This document shows, one piece after another, positions 43,219 to 51,561 of a DNA stretch of 64,000 bases. The stretch is from Spirosoma spitsbergense DSM 19989 (GTDB taxonomy: Bacteria; Bacteroidota; Bacteroidia; Cytophagales; Spirosomataceae). The position numbers and the translations under genes are program-made. The notes beneath the pieces are model-generated. The model worked only from the letters and a program-made list of their open reading frames with translations. It ran no database searches and was not told the origin of the DNA. The DNA is taken from assembly GCF_000374085.1 (NCBI RefSeq), contig NZ_KB893499.1, positions 62,001-126,000 of the forward strand, in the 5' to 3' direction. How positions within the stretch are numbered: the first letter of the stretch is position 1; every line of letters begins with the position of its first letter.

Positions 43219-44675
43219 TTACGACTCAATAAAACCACATTCTCCACATGGTGCGTATGCGGGAACATATCCACTGGCTGCACGTTCGTTACAGCGTATC
43301 CCTCGTCCAGAATACCCAGGTCACGGGCCTGCGTGGCGGTGTTGCAACTAACATACACAATACGGTCGGGGGCCGCTTTGAGTAGCTGCCGCGTAACGGC
43401 TTCATCCATCCCAGCGCGGGGCGGGTCGGTGATGACTACCTCCGGGCGACCATGCTGGTCGAAAAAACTATCCGTCAGGATATCGCGCATATCGCCGGCC
43501 ACAAATGAGGCATTGGTAATCCCGTTCACCTGGGCATTGATACGGGCATCGGCCACCGAGGCTTCAACGTATTCTACCCCGATTACTTCTTTGGCCCGTC
43601 GGGCCACGAACAGCGCAATGGTTCCGGTGCCGGTATACAGATCATACACCCGTTCGTTCCCCGTCAATCCGGCCCAGTCGCGGGTAATCTTATAAAGGTT
43701 GTGGGCCTGCTGGGCGTTGGTCTGGTAGAATGATTTCGGGCCAATCCGGAACGTCAAAGGCGGTCCGTCGGCCTCATCCATCTGCTCTTCGATGTAGGGC
43801 TTACCCGCCCAGTTAATCACCTCCTGATCCTGATAACTATCGTTTTTCTTGCTGTTCAGAATGTAGTTCAGTGAGGTAATTTGCGGGAAGTTCCTTTTCA
43901 GGTGTTCCAGCAAACCATTCAGCCAGTCGGGGTGGTCATACGCTACCTGCAACGTTACCATCACCTGCTGCGTAGTATCGGCAGTACGGATGATGAGTGT
44001 ACGCAGAAAACCGGTATGGGTTTTCAGGTTGTACAGCGTCATGTCATTCGCAAAAACATAGTCCGATACGGCCTGCCGAATGGCATTGGACGGGTCGGGC
44101 TGGAGGTAGCAATGATGAATAGGCAACACTTTGTCGAACCGGCCGGGAACGTGAAATCCCACGGCCCGCTGATCAATAAGCTGGCCGCTCTGGACTTCCT
44201 GCTGCGTCATCCAGCGGCCTTCAGCGCAGGTAAATTCGAGTTTGTTCCGGTAATACTGCGTGGGGTGAGCGGGCAGAATAGGCCGGATAGTCGGGAGAGC
44301 CACCTTACCGATGCGCGTCAGATGGTCGACTACCTGCTGATGCTTGAAGTTCAGTTGTTCGGGGTACTGAATATGCTGCCACTTGCAGCCGCCACAGGTG
44401 CCAAAATGTTCGCAAAACGGCTTGACCCGTACCGCCGACCATTCATGAACTTGCTCGGCAACGGCCTCCCGATACTGTTTTTTCTTGCCGGTAATCCGCA
44501 AATCCACTACATCACCGGGGGCCACGCCCGGGCCCCCGGTTGGGTTTTCGACGAAGATTATTCCTTCGTCGGTTCGTACAACACATTTTCCTTCGGCAGC
44601 TACCGCATCAATGCGGACACCGGCTATCCGAACAGCATTCTGAGACTGGTTCTTTTTATGGTATCGTCGGCTCAT
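43212..44675 (-). CDS. rlmD: 23S rRNA (uracil-5)-methyltransferase, RlmD/RumA type
   Basis: A 487-residue RNA methyltransferase that makes m5U in 23S rRNA (position 1939 in E. coli). Order: an N-terminal TRAM-like domain (VDAVAAEGKCVVRTDEGI-like segment), a 4Fe-4S cluster motif CEHFGTCGGCKWQHIQYPEQ (Cys about 88-97), then the SAM-binding core (RVYDLYTGTGTIALFVARRA, about 345) and the catalytic segment IVYVSCNTATQARDLGIL with the nucleophilic Cys (about 440). All key residues are present. Other Bacteroidota copies of this family are named RlmD, RumA or RlmCD, so the exact target is by homology. It is convergent with the helix-hairpin-helix gene. Confidence 0.93.
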   Translation of the reverse strand: MSRRYHKKNQSQNAVRIAGVRIDAVAAEGKCVVRTDEGIIFVENPTGGPGVAPGDVVDLRITGKKKQYREAVAEQVHEWSAVRVKPFCEHFGTCGGCKWQHIQYPEQLNFKHQQVVDHLTRIGKVALPTIRPILPAHPTQYYRNKLEFTCAEGRWMTQQEVQSGQLIDQRAVGFHVPGRFDKVLPIHHCYLQPDPSNAIRQAVSDYVFANDMTLYNLKTHTGFLRTLIIRTADTTQQVMVTLQVAYDHPDWLNGLLEHLKRNFPQITSLNYILNSKKNDSYQDQEVINWAGKPYIEEQMDEADGPPLTFRIGPKSFYQTNAQQAHNLYKITRDWAGLTGNERVYDLYTGTGTIALFVARRAKEVIGVEYVEASVADARINAQVNGITNASFVAGDMRDILTDSFFDQHGRPEVVITDPPRAGMDEAVTRQLLKAAPDRIVYVSCNTATQARDLGILDEGYAVTNVQPVDMFPHTHHVENVVLLSRKS

Positions 44676-44746
44676 GTAATTCCCTAAAAAACTGCTAATT
44701 TAAGCATCTGTTTTCGGACGGTACCCATGTTGACTTTTTTCTGAGT

Positions 44747-47002
44747 ATGGTAAACGTATACAGTAGGTGGTGGTTATCGATATTTCTGATCAGTTTATTG
44801 CTGGTTTTGACCCATATTGCTCAGGCAACGCACATTGTTGGTGGTGAATTGGAACTGAGGTACCTGGGTACGCAGAGCACGTATACGCACCGGGTTAATT
44901 TGAATCTCTATTTTGATGATGTTAATGGCAGTCCTCAGGCCGAAGATGGGTTTGTATCCGTTGGCATCTTTGCCAAACGCACGAATCAGCTTATTGGGTA
45001 TGTAGTGCTTAACCGGCTTAGCAGTCAATACGTTGCTTATACGAAACCCGCCTGTGCGAACGCCAGCCTGCGCACCCGCCTGATTCGGTACAGCATCGAC
45101 CTTACTCTCGACCCGAACGTGTTCAACGATGCCGCCGGGTATTATATGTCCTGGGAGCGTTGCTGTCGCAACGGCACTATCGTCAATATTCAAAAACCGG
45201 AAGACGCCGGATCAACGTTTTATCTGGAGTTTCCGGCCCTGCTCAACGGCACCACACGGGTTACCAATTCCTCACCCGTTTTCACGATTCCCAAAGGTGA
45301 TTACGCCTGTATTGGTCAGCCGTTTACGCTTGATTTCAGTGCCAAAGATGCCGACGGCGACAGCCTTACCTATACACTGGCAACGCCCTACAACGGGTTT
45401 AGTACCAGACTCGATCCGAATCCGGGCGCGTCGAATGGCGCGATACCACCCACGTTTGCCAAAGGCCCTTACCCATCGGTGAACTGGATTGGCGGCATTT
45501 CCCTGGCCAACGAAATTCCGGGCATCAGTCCACTGCGGATTGATGCTCGCTCTGGCCTGTTGCGCGTAACGCCCGACCGGGTAGGCTTGTTTGTCTTTTC
45601 GGTAGAGGTAGGTGAGTACCGCAACAAAAAATTAATCGGGGTAGTCCGGCGCGATTACCAGGTGCTGGTCATCGACTGCGCGAAGAACGACCCACCCAAA
45701 CTACTCTTCCGTCCCGATGCCCAAAAAGCATTTTATCAGCAGGGAACAGTGGTGACTATTGCGGAAAAAGATACCAATTGCCTGAATCTGTACGTCACGG
45801 ATATTAACCCGAACCAGCGCATCACGATCACGAATATGAGTGGGTCGCTTCCCGGCCTGACCCTCACGCCCAACGACCTGCTTACCCGAACCAGCCGCGA
45901 CACGCTGTCGGCCAAATTCTGTTTCGGGCGTTGCGTTGGTGAGGATGGGAAACCCATTACGCTGCTTATCCGGGCCACCGACGACGGCTGTCCGCAGGGC
46001 CTGAGCGATACGATCAGCATTCGCCTGAACATTATCCCCTCACCGAACAACAAACCCGTTGCCAGCACCGACTTACCAAAAAACCAGGCCCAGATTACCA
46101 TTGGCTCGTCACTCACCTTCAACGCGCTTGGTACTGATATCGACAACGACAATATCACGATTCAGGCCGTTGGGCGGGGCTTTACGCTGGCGCAGGCTGG
46201 TATGAGTTTCAGTTCGGGGTCAGGCGTTGGGAAGGTATCGCAGCCGTTCGTCTGGAAACCTGTTTGCGCCCAGGCCACCCAGACCAACTACATAGTTGAT
46301 TTTATCGTAACCGATAACCGTTGCAATCGAAATCTGCGCGATACCGTGACGGTCAATCTGAGCGCCCTGGGAAAACCCAGCCAGCCGCCGAGTGTCCGGA
46401 CAACGCTCCCACAATCCGTTATCGAACTGGTTGTCAGCCCATCCGATTCGGTTGGGCGCACGATGTTCGATGTGCTGGGCAATGACCCCGACCGGGATAC
46501 CATCCGGCTGACAGGCACCGGGCGGGGGTTCGATGTGAAATCTGCTGGTATGGATTTTACCGGCAAGTTCGGTTTGCCCACCCTGCAGTCGCCTTTTAGC
46601 TGGAAACCCACCTGCGAGCTGATGGCCGGGCAGAAGGAAGCAACCTTCATTGTCGATTTCGTGGTCGATGACCGTTCCTGCCAGCCCCGTCATACCGATA
46701 CAACTACCGTTACCTTCCACGTTACGAATCCATCGTTTGGGGCCGAGATTAAGGTCCCGAACGTTTTTACACCTAATAACGACGGGGTGAACGACTACTT
46801 CGCCGTGAAAGACCTGCCCGAAAACACCTGCGATGAACAGTTCAAACGGATTGATATTACCAATCGCTGGGGTGCGCTCATTTTTACCTCAACAGACCTG
46901 AAATTCCGCTGGTACGGCACCGATTCTGCCGTTGGCACCTATTACTATTTACTCCTTACCACCAAGCGCACGCTTAAAGGGCCAATCACCCTGCTACGAT
47001 AA
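44747..47002 (+). CDS. Gliding-type T9SS secreted protein (CHU_C C-terminal domain)
   Basis: A 751-residue secreted protein. Signal peptide about 1-28 (WWLSIFLISLLLVLTHIAQA), then THIVGGELELRYLG, a start common to a family of large Bacteroidota proteins with Ig-like and cadherin-like repeats. Repeats around PVFTIPKGDYACIGQPFTLD and FSAKDADGDSLTY, and two ALGTDIDNDNITIQAVGRGF / LGNDPDRDTIRLTGTGRGF units, are followed by the C-terminal signal KVPNVFTPNNDGVNDYFAVK (gliding motility-associated domain). It should leave through T9SS and attach to the surface as an adhesin or matrix protein. No sprB or remF partner is adjacent. The ligand is unknown. Confidence 0.9.
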   Translation: MVNVYSRWWLSIFLISLLLVLTHIAQATHIVGGELELRYLGTQSTYTHRVNLNLYFDDVNGSPQAEDGFVSVGIFAKRTNQLIGYVVLNRLSSQYVAYTKPACANASLRTRLIRYSIDLTLDPNVFNDAAGYYMSWERCCRNGTIVNIQKPEDAGSTFYLEFPALLNGTTRVTNSSPVFTIPKGDYACIGQPFTLDFSAKDADGDSLTYTLATPYNGFSTRLDPNPGASNGAIPPTFAKGPYPSVNWIGGISLANEIPGISPLRIDARSGLLRVTPDRVGLFVFSVEVGEYRNKKLIGVVRRDYQVLVIDCAKNDPPKLLFRPDAQKAFYQQGTVVTIAEKDTNCLNLYVTDINPNQRITITNMSGSLPGLTLTPNDLLTRTSRDTLSAKFCFGRCVGEDGKPITLLIRATDDGCPQGLSDTISIRLNIIPSPNNKPVASTDLPKNQAQITIGSSLTFNALGTDIDNDNITIQAVGRGFTLAQAGMSFSSGSGVGKVSQPFVWKPVCAQATQTNYIVDFIVTDNRCNRNLRDTVTVNLSALGKPSQPPSVRTTLPQSVIELVVSPSDSVGRTMFDVLGNDPDRDTIRLTGTGRGFDVKSAGMDFTGKFGLPTLQSPFSWKPTCELMAGQKEATFIVDFVVDDRSCQPRHTDTTTVTFHVTNPSFGAEIKVPNVFTPNNDGVNDYFAVKDLPENTCDEQFKRIDITNRWGALIFTSTDLKFRWYGTDSAVGTYYYLLLTTKRTLKGPITLLR

Positions 47003-47090
47003 GGGAGTCTGCGGAGTTATCGGCCTTTGTGGTGGTACGGTGTTGTCAGTTTCTTAAAACCGACACGGCGGGGATAGCTCACCAATGCGT

Positions 47091-47098
47091 TATCTTTG
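47091..47098 (+). promoter_or_regulatory. Bacteroidota -7 element TATCTTTG, near-leaderless SDR gene
   Basis: An exact TAnnTTTG match; with transcription starting about 5-7 bases further, the ATG at 47108 would lie within a few bases of the 5' end. No clear -33 box. Confidence 0.5.
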
Positions 47099-47107
47099 TC
47101 GTCCCTT

Positions 47108-47929
47108 ATGAAAGATAAAGTAGTACTTATTACCGGTGCTTCGTCGGGTATTGGCCGGGCACTGGCTTTTGCGTTCGGGCAGGAAGGCGCCCACATCGTC
47201 ATCTGCGCCCGCAAAGCCGACACCTTACAAGCCGTACATGCCGAACTTACCCAGGCGGGTATAACGGTACTCTCCCTGACCGCCGATGTAAGTGTAGAAG
47301 CGGATGTCAAACAGGTAATCGAGCAGACCATTGCGCGGTTTGACCGGCTGGATATTCTGATTAACAACGCGGGCATTTCCATGCGCTCGATGCTAATCGA
47401 TACCGACCCGGCGGTTATTCAGCGGGTAATGGACATTAACTTTATGGGAACAGTGTATGCCACCCGCTACGCTCTGCCGTATATTCAGCAAACAAAAGGG
47501 TCTATCGTAGGCATTTCGTCGATTGCGGGTTACCGGGGCCTTCCCGTACGCAGCGGGTACTCAGCCTCCAAGTTTGCCATGAACGGGTTTCTGGAAGCCG
47601 TACGGACCGAGTTACTGCACACGGGCGTTCACGTACTGACGGCATGCCCCGGTTTTACGGCCTCGAACATTCGGGTGGCGGCCCTGGACGCGCACGGGCA
47701 GGCCAAAGGCGAGACGATGCGGGACGAAAGCAGTATGATGAGTGCCGAAGAATGCGCCGGTCATATTCTCCGCGCCGTGAAAAACCGAAAACGGGAACTG
47801 ATACTGACCACGCAGGGAAAACTAACCGTCTTCATCAACAAGTGGCTACCCGCCCTCGCCGACAAACTGGTGTACAATGCCCTGGCCAAAGAGAAGGATT
47901 CGCCTTTGAAGAAACGAGTGAAAGAATGA
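47108..47929 (+). CDS. Short-chain dehydrogenase/reductase (SDR)
   Basis: A 273-residue classical SDR from the ATG at 47108. MKDKVVLITGASSGIGRALA has the TGxxxGIG cofactor motif; DILINNAGISMRSM is the NNAG motif; GSIVGISSIAGYRGLPVRSG precedes YSASKFAMNGFLEAV with the catalytic Tyr-x-x-x-Lys, and the Ser is in ISSIAG. The Arg in VICARKA favours NADPH, but this is not decisive. The substrate is not predictable. Many relatives (DHRS7-like) are annotated as oxidoreductases with a C-terminal amphipathic helix; here the end is basic (LKKRVKE). It is convergent with the TPR/SH3 protein gene and shares a repeat-rich end with it. Confidence 0.9.
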   Translation: MKDKVVLITGASSGIGRALAFAFGQEGAHIVICARKADTLQAVHAELTQAGITVLSLTADVSVEADVKQVIEQTIARFDRLDILINNAGISMRSMLIDTDPAVIQRVMDINFMGTVYATRYALPYIQQTKGSIVGISSIAGYRGLPVRSGYSASKFAMNGFLEAVRTELLHTGVHVLTACPGFTASNIRVAALDAHGQAKGETMRDESSMMSAEECAGHILRAVKNRKRELILTTQGKLTVFINKWLPALADKLVYNALAKEKDSPLKKRVKE

Positions 47930-47933
47930 AAGG

Positions 47934-47984
47934 GTGAAAGAGCGAATTGGCAAACAGTCTTGCGCCAGCTATTCGCTCTTTCAC
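47934..47984. repeat. 14-bp inverted repeat with GTGAAAGAGCGAAT words
   Basis: GTGAAAGAGCGAAT (47934-47947) and its exact complement (47971-47984). The flanks extend the pairing imperfectly towards both stops (47927 and 47996). The GAAAGAG(T/C)GAAA word recurs at 59349-59442. Confidence 0.65.
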
Positions 47985-47995
47985 TCATTCGCTCT

Positions 47996-48721
47996 CTAAA
48001 TAATCCATAGGTTGTCCCGGCGGATGAAATAGAGTTCGTTGTGCCAGAGCACCCGTAGGTAGATGTCTTTTGTCCCTAAAATACTAACCTTGTTACCGCG
48101 CCCTACTACTTCCGCAACAGGGGCTGCTGCCGATGGATCGGTGCGCAATAACACGCGGTCCTGACTGGTAATACCCGATTGTACTCCTTCCGGTAAGTTC
48201 GTAAAAATGAGCAGGAGAAGCAGGTAAATGAACACAACCCATTTCTGCCTTCCGGAAATAGGTTCTTTACGAACCGCTTTAAGCACTAATATACCAAAAA
48301 CGTATATGGCTGGGATGAGCAGAAAAAGCTGAAAGTAAAGGCCGTATTTTCGGTAGAAGAGATAGAAATAGTTCAGGTCGTCAATTTCATAACCACTCAG
48401 GTTATTGGCCCTGGCAATCTCATTCATCCGTAGCAGTATAGCATTGTCGGGATGGCGATCGAAGTAAACCTCCAGGTAATAAAGCAGCCGGGGCACATCA
48501 TTCTGTTGTTCGCTGATACTCGCCAGTTTCAGGAGCATGGGGTCGGTAGCCGTGTGCCCGGCAGCCAGAACGCCTTCATACAGGTGCGAAGCCTGGATTT
48601 GCTCACCAGTAGCAAACAGCGAGTCGGCCCGGTGCAGCGAATCGGGCAGAGATAGCTGAGCCAGCCCTGTAGCGGGCAGCAAATAAAGAAAAGGAAGCAG
48701 AACGCGCCGGATGACTTTCAA
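47996..48721 (-). CDS. TPR plus SH3-like membrane protein, BatE-like
   Basis: A 241-residue protein starting with TTG at 48721 (no ATG in frame nearby); signal peptide about 1-22. Residues 25-110 form tetratricopeptide-like helices (LFATGEQIQASHLYEGVLAA), two membrane helices lie near 128-150 and 160-180, and residues 185-241 form an SH3-type barrel (RDRVLLRTDPSAAAPVAEVV-like, RGNKVSILGTKDIYLRVLWH). This order is that of BatE of the Bacteroidota Bat operon, but no batABCD genes are adjacent, so it is named only as BatE-like. It is probably periplasmic and membrane bound. The function is unknown. Confidence 0.65.
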   Translation of the reverse strand: MKVIRRVLLPFLYLLPATGLAQLSLPDSLHRADSLFATGEQIQASHLYEGVLAAGHTATDPMLLKLASISEQQNDVPRLLYYLEVYFDRHPDNAILLRMNEIARANNLSGYEIDDLNYFYLFYRKYGLYFQLFLLIPAIYVFGILVLKAVRKEPISGRQKWVVFIYLLLLLIFTNLPEGVQSGITSQDRVLLRTDPSAAAPVAEVVGRGNKVSILGTKDIYLRVLWHNELYFIRRDNLWII

Positions 48722-48800
48722 TGACGTAGGGGCCAGTTTTTATCTACCACCCTATAATGTCTTTGAGACCTTGCAGGGTTGATTAGCATTGAGTCAAAAC

Positions 48801-48830
48801 GAAAAAAGCCGCTGGAAGGCGGCTTTTTTC
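48801..48830. terminator. Bidirectional terminator, GAAAAAAGCCGC stem
   Basis: A 12-bp perfect stem (48801-48812 with 48819-48830) around TGGAAG, with an A-run at the left and a T-run at the right, so it can work from either side. It ends the DUF3127 gene on the minus strand 14 bases after its stop. Confidence 0.88.
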
Positions 48831-48843
48831 AGGGTAGCCGTCC

Positions 48844-49251
48844 TTAAAACGGCAAATCGTTGCTTTCCTCGTCAAAGGCAGCATTGAATGACATAGGTGC
48901 CGGTTGACTCTGGGCAGCCGGGCGCGACTGGGCCTGAGGAGCAGCACCCCGGCTGGGGGCTGGACTTCCTTCGCCCTCACTTAGTTCGATGCGGAAAGCC
49001 CGCAATTCAGTGTACCAGCGTTCGTTGTACTCCCTCGACTCAGCACTAAACGTTGCCTTGAGCGTATCGCCATCGGCAAACTGTTTGAGGTCAGCCACTT
49101 TATCGCCCCATGCGGTCAGGCATACCTTTTTTGGATATTGACTATCCATTGTTTCGATAACAAATTCCTGTTTACTCCAGGGACCATTTTTACCCTGTCC
49201 CGTTACTTCGGGCAGTACTTTTATCAGTTTTCCTACTATTTCCAGTGCCAT
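48844..49251 (-). CDS. DUF3127 protein with SSB-like acidic tail
   Basis: A 135-residue protein. Residues 1-85 are an OB-fold-like DUF3127 domain (MALEIVGKLIKVLPEVTGQG, WSKQEFVIETMDSQYPKKVC, LTAWGDKVADLKQF); then an Ala/Gln/Pro-rich linker and an acidic tail ending EESNDLPF, which copies the protein-recruiting tip of single-stranded DNA-binding proteins (DDDIPF type). It should bind single-stranded nucleic acid and recruit partners, in parallel to true SSB. Such genes are conserved in Bacteroidota. The tip is intact. It has its own terminator at 48801 and probably its own promoter in 49252-49320. Confidence 0.85.
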   Translation of the reverse strand: MALEIVGKLIKVLPEVTGQGKNGPWSKQEFVIETMDSQYPKKVCLTAWGDKVADLKQFADGDTLKATFSAESREYNERWYTELRAFRIELSEGEGSPAPSRGAAPQAQSRPAAQSQPAPMSFNAAFDEESNDLPF

Positions 49252-49352
49252 ACGACCAGGACTTTAAAGCGTGATTTAGAAGGATAAAAGTACGAATTTT
49301 TGCCCGATTCAGGGCTATCAATCCACAAAAAAGCAAAAGATTCCGGATGGAG

Positions 49353-49384
49353 TTTGGCAGAAAAAAAGGAGACAGCTATCTTTG
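49353..49384 (+). promoter_or_regulatory. Promoter of tRNA-Leu (TTTG-N20-TATCTTTG)
   Basis: TTTG at 49353-49356 and TATCTTTG at 49377-49384, spaced by 20 bases: both halves of the Bacteroidota sigma-ABfr consensus are exact. The mature tRNA begins 19 bases after the -7 box. This is the best promoter in the window. Confidence 0.8.
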
Positions 49385-49402
49385 CACCCGCTCTAAGGAA
49401 CT

Positions 49403-49484
49403 GGCCACGTGGTGAAACTGGTAGACACGCCATCTTGAGGGGGTGGTGCTGCAAGGCTTGGGAGTTCGAGTCTCCCCGTGGTCA
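49403..49484 (+). tRNA. tRNA-Leu (anticodon GAG)
   Basis: The acceptor stem GGCCACG (49403-49409) pairs with CGTGGTC (49477-49483), discriminator A at 49484; CCA is not encoded. The anticodon stem CCATC pairs with GGTGG around the loop TTGAGGG, so the anticodon is GAG, reading CUU and CUC. The TTCGAGT T-loop and a long variable arm identify a class II leucine tRNA. Promoter at 49353 and terminator at 49489. Confidence 0.95.
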
Positions 49485-49488
49485 CTTT

Positions 49489-49524
49489 AAAAAACGCTCA
49501 AATCTTGCTGGTTTGGGCGTTTTT
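49489..49524 (+). terminator. Terminator of tRNA-Leu
   Basis: A-run then ACGCTCAAA pairs with TTTGGGCGT (one mismatch) around a short loop, followed by five T to 49524. It lies directly after the tRNA 3' end. Confidence 0.75.
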
Positions 49525-49922
49525 CTTTGCCATCGGCTCAATTGTGGCAAAAAGGTGGCAGAAATTACTAATTCAAAAGCAGGGCTTGACGAAGCGACCC
49601 AACCGAAAAAAACACCCTTATAAAGAACCATTTATCTCCATGCCAGCCCATAGCAGGCTGGCTAAACAGTGGGCAGTAGGATACGGCCTTTAGCCCGGAG
49701 TGGCTTTTCAGCGTCTGAACAGTCGGCTACTACTCGCGTATGTGGGTCTGAAGATTCATGGACAAAAAAAACCGGCACGGAGCCGGTTCTGGCAGGACGA
49801 TCAAAAATGAAAAATCCTAATTTGGATGTCCATCAGTACGGGAGCAAAATAGAATCTTCGACGGGGGAGTCTGTTACACGCTCATTTACTATCTGTGCCA
49901 GCAGCAGGTCGTGTCACCCGCA
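49525..49922. other. Gene-free stretch after tRNA-Leu
   Basis: I find no credible gene here; open frames are short and look non-coding. GTGGCAAAAAGGTGGCAGAA at about 49542-49561 contains the repeated word GTGGCA, seen beside tRNA-inserted elements in this phylum as far as I recall. No integrase or second copy of the tRNA 3' end was found. Possibly scar sequence. Confidence 0.4.
49763..49789 (-). terminator. Terminator of the PAS-protein transcript
   Basis: AACCGGC (49770-49776) pairs with GCCGGTT (49782-49788) with seven A to the left, which on the minus strand is a stem followed by a T-run. It lies 135 bases after the PAS gene stop. Confidence 0.6.
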
Positions 49923-50438
49923 CTATTGAGCTATTTGCTCTACAGCTTTAGCTAGAAAGTGTGTCAACTCGCCCTTACTATTGCGTAGAGGATTAATCTC
50001 AAGATGGCAAATATAGGCCTGGCCATTTTTGCGATAATTCACTAAGTCGGTCTGAACGGCCTGGGCTTGTCTAATGGAGTTTCCGATATAACGTGTTATG
50101 AGGGGATCAGTACCAGGTCCCTGAAGCATCTTAGGTGTTCGACCAATAACTTCTTTGGGTCCGTAGCCGGTCATGCTCAGAAAATTATACGTTGTCCACA
50201 AGATGGTATTCGATACGTCTGTCAGGATCAAGGTGGAGCCAAGTTGCATACTTTTCAGGTAGGCAGCTTTCAGGTGCTTATCTATAGACCAGTTGAATGT
50301 GTGATTTAATTGGCGGAAATGATCTTCCTCTTTTCGCTTGGCGATCTGTTGTGCATTCTCAAGCAAAGTAATCTCGTATGATGCAGCGGGAAAGCGTGAC
50401 TTGCACTTTCGATAAGGCTGATAATAGTCAAAGTTCAT
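49923..50438 (-). CDS. Stand-alone PAS-domain protein
   Basis: A 171-residue protein: a basic N-terminus (MNFDYYQPYRKCKSRFPAAS), then a single PAS domain at about 60-170 (LILTDVSNTILWTTYNFLSM, TGYGPKEVIGRTPKMLQGPG, RKNGQAYICHLEINPLRNSK, FLAKAVEQIAQ). The segment at GRTPKMLQGPGTD is the place where photoactive LOV domains have GRNCRFLQG; the flavin-binding Cys is absent, so it is not a light sensor by sequence. There is no kinase, cyclase or HTH attached. It may be an adaptor or ligand sensor for another protein. It is followed by a terminator at 49763. Confidence 0.82.
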   Translation of the reverse strand: MNFDYYQPYRKCKSRFPAASYEITLLENAQQIAKRKEEDHFRQLNHTFNWSIDKHLKAAYLKSMQLGSTLILTDVSNTILWTTYNFLSMTGYGPKEVIGRTPKMLQGPGTDPLITRYIGNSIRQAQAVQTDLVNYRKNGQAYICHLEINPLRNSKGELTHFLAKAVEQIAQ

Positions 50439-50616
50439 AATTTTGCGTAGTAGAAATCACACATCGGTTACACTCTGTCCCGAGATGTGTATATTACTGA
50501 TTTAAACTCTTGTAGTACTGCATTGTTTACATAGAGCCAAAACCTATTCTACCATTACCTTAATAACGTTGTAAAAATTTGTGTCTAATCTCCTATCTGC
50601 TACAAGTCAAACGTTT

Positions 50617-50875
50617 TTAAATATTAGCTACCATCTCCGGTAAATACTGGTCATCCCAGCCTGCCAGTTTACGCCTGCCACTGATACTTCCTCTACAATT
50701 GACCCGTTTCGGTAGCTGTGATGCAAATTTACGCACAGTAGCCGTATTTTCCATGCGCACCCGCTGTTGATCTTCCCGAAATACTATGTCCAGGCTACAC
50801 GGGTCCGTCCGTGCGGTATAGCTGTTTTTTGATGCCCCAATGCTGGAGAACCAATTGGTTGAAAGCCTTCTGAAC
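50617..50875 (-). pseudogene. ISAs1-family transposase remnant (C-terminal end)
   Basis: Minus-strand translation ends with LDIVFREDQQRVRMENTA, VRKFASQLPKRVN and GRRKLAGWDDQYLPEMV before TAA (50617), matching the end of ISAs1-type DDE transposases (LDVxFREDxxRxR...KRKxAGWDxxYL). Upstream the HWGIKKQLY segment, which should join directly, lies in another frame, so at least one frameshift is present. The catalytic DDE region is missing, and no terminal inverted repeats were found. It is a decayed insertion sequence. Confidence 0.8.
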
Positions 50876-51150
50876 TGGTCCTCAAAAACGGCTATTTAAA
50901 TGCGTTTAACCTGTATATGCCAAGTCTGGTTATTCCTCCCCATTACCCTACTCCGGCGTAGCAATAATCATTTGCAGAAACAGATTGATCACGTTCCTAA
51001 ATTCTCACCCCTGTTAGTCCTCCTACGGGTCCAGAAACTAGTTGTGCCGGACATTTCGGCGGGTAGGTCCAGGATGATACAGTGTCGGACCGAACTCTAC
51101 TCTAATCGCTGACCCAGCAGATAGTCAGAATCAACGGAATAGTCCCTTTG
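50876..51150. other. Non-coding stretch beside the transposase remnant
   Basis: No gene is supported here; it may hold further decayed insertion-sequence or island DNA. The adjoining 50439-50616 gap is AT-rich and probably contains the PAS-gene promoter. Confidence 0.3.
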
Positions 51151-51561
51151 CTAATTAGCAGCTGAAATGAGTTTGGGCAACTGAACCAGTTTGAACCAGT
51201 GATGGCAGAAGGATTCTATATCCCGTAGTGCATCCTGTTTTAACATGAGCGAATTGGCACCCGCCCGGTAATAACGGACAACCTCACTCTCGGAGATGGC
51301 TCCTGTCCAGACCACCACGGGGATATGGCAACAAGTTTCTGAATGCATAATCCACAACAACAGATCATACCCGTTCATGAGGGGCATATTGGCATCCACC
51401 ATAATCAGGTTTGGCTGAAAGCCTCCGGTGAGTTTTTGCGTAGCCTCAATGCCATCGCGCACATGCGTCAACATTACCCGTTCATCGCATTGCTTGATGT
51501 GGCTGGCCAGTAACATTAAATCATCATCGTCATCATCGACTACCAATATATCAAAATTCAT
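51151..51561 (-). CDS. Stand-alone response-regulator receiver protein
   Basis: A 136-residue single-domain receiver from the ATG at 51561 (MNFDILVVDDDDDDLMLLAS); a longer frame to 51759 would add 66 residues that look non-coding. The acidic pair is in VVDDDDDDLM, the phosphorylated Asp in LIMVDANMPLMNGYDLL (about 62), and the Thr of VVVWTGAISESEV and Lys of MLKQDALRDI complete the site. There is no output domain, as in CheY- and Spo0F-type proteins common in Cytophagales. It should relay or compete for phosphate from a kinase elsewhere. It lies about 700 bases from the lone PAS gene on the same strand, with the insertion remnant between. Confidence 0.88.
   Translation of the reverse strand: MNFDILVVDDDDDDLMLLASHIKQCDERVMLTHVRDGIEATQKLTGGFQPNLIMVDANMPLMNGYDLLLWIMHSETCCHIPVVVWTGAISESEVVRYYRAGANSLMLKQDALRDIESFCHHWFKLVQLPKLISAAN

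Noticed and set aside
47996-48721. A full Bat aerotolerance operon.
   Set aside because: Only a BatE-like TPR/SH3 protein is present; batA to batD are not next to it.
48801-48830. Riboswitch reading of hairpins upstream of genes such as 48801 and 37484.
   Set aside because: No conserved aptamer core (TPP, cobalamin, SAM or similar) is visible; simple hairpins are enough.
49300-49623. An open frame that runs across tRNA-Leu (about 107 codons).
   Set aside because: It overlaps the whole tRNA and both its promoter and terminator; composition is not like a protein and no start signal is evident.
49525-49922. An att site duplicate of the tRNA-Leu 3' end.
   Set aside because: No second copy of the 3' end (GGGAGTTCGAGTCTCCCCGT) was found in the downstream kilobases.
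49923-50438. LOV photoreceptor reading for the PAS protein.
   Set aside because: The flavin-binding Cys (GRNCRFLQG) is absent; the segment reads GRTPKMLQG.
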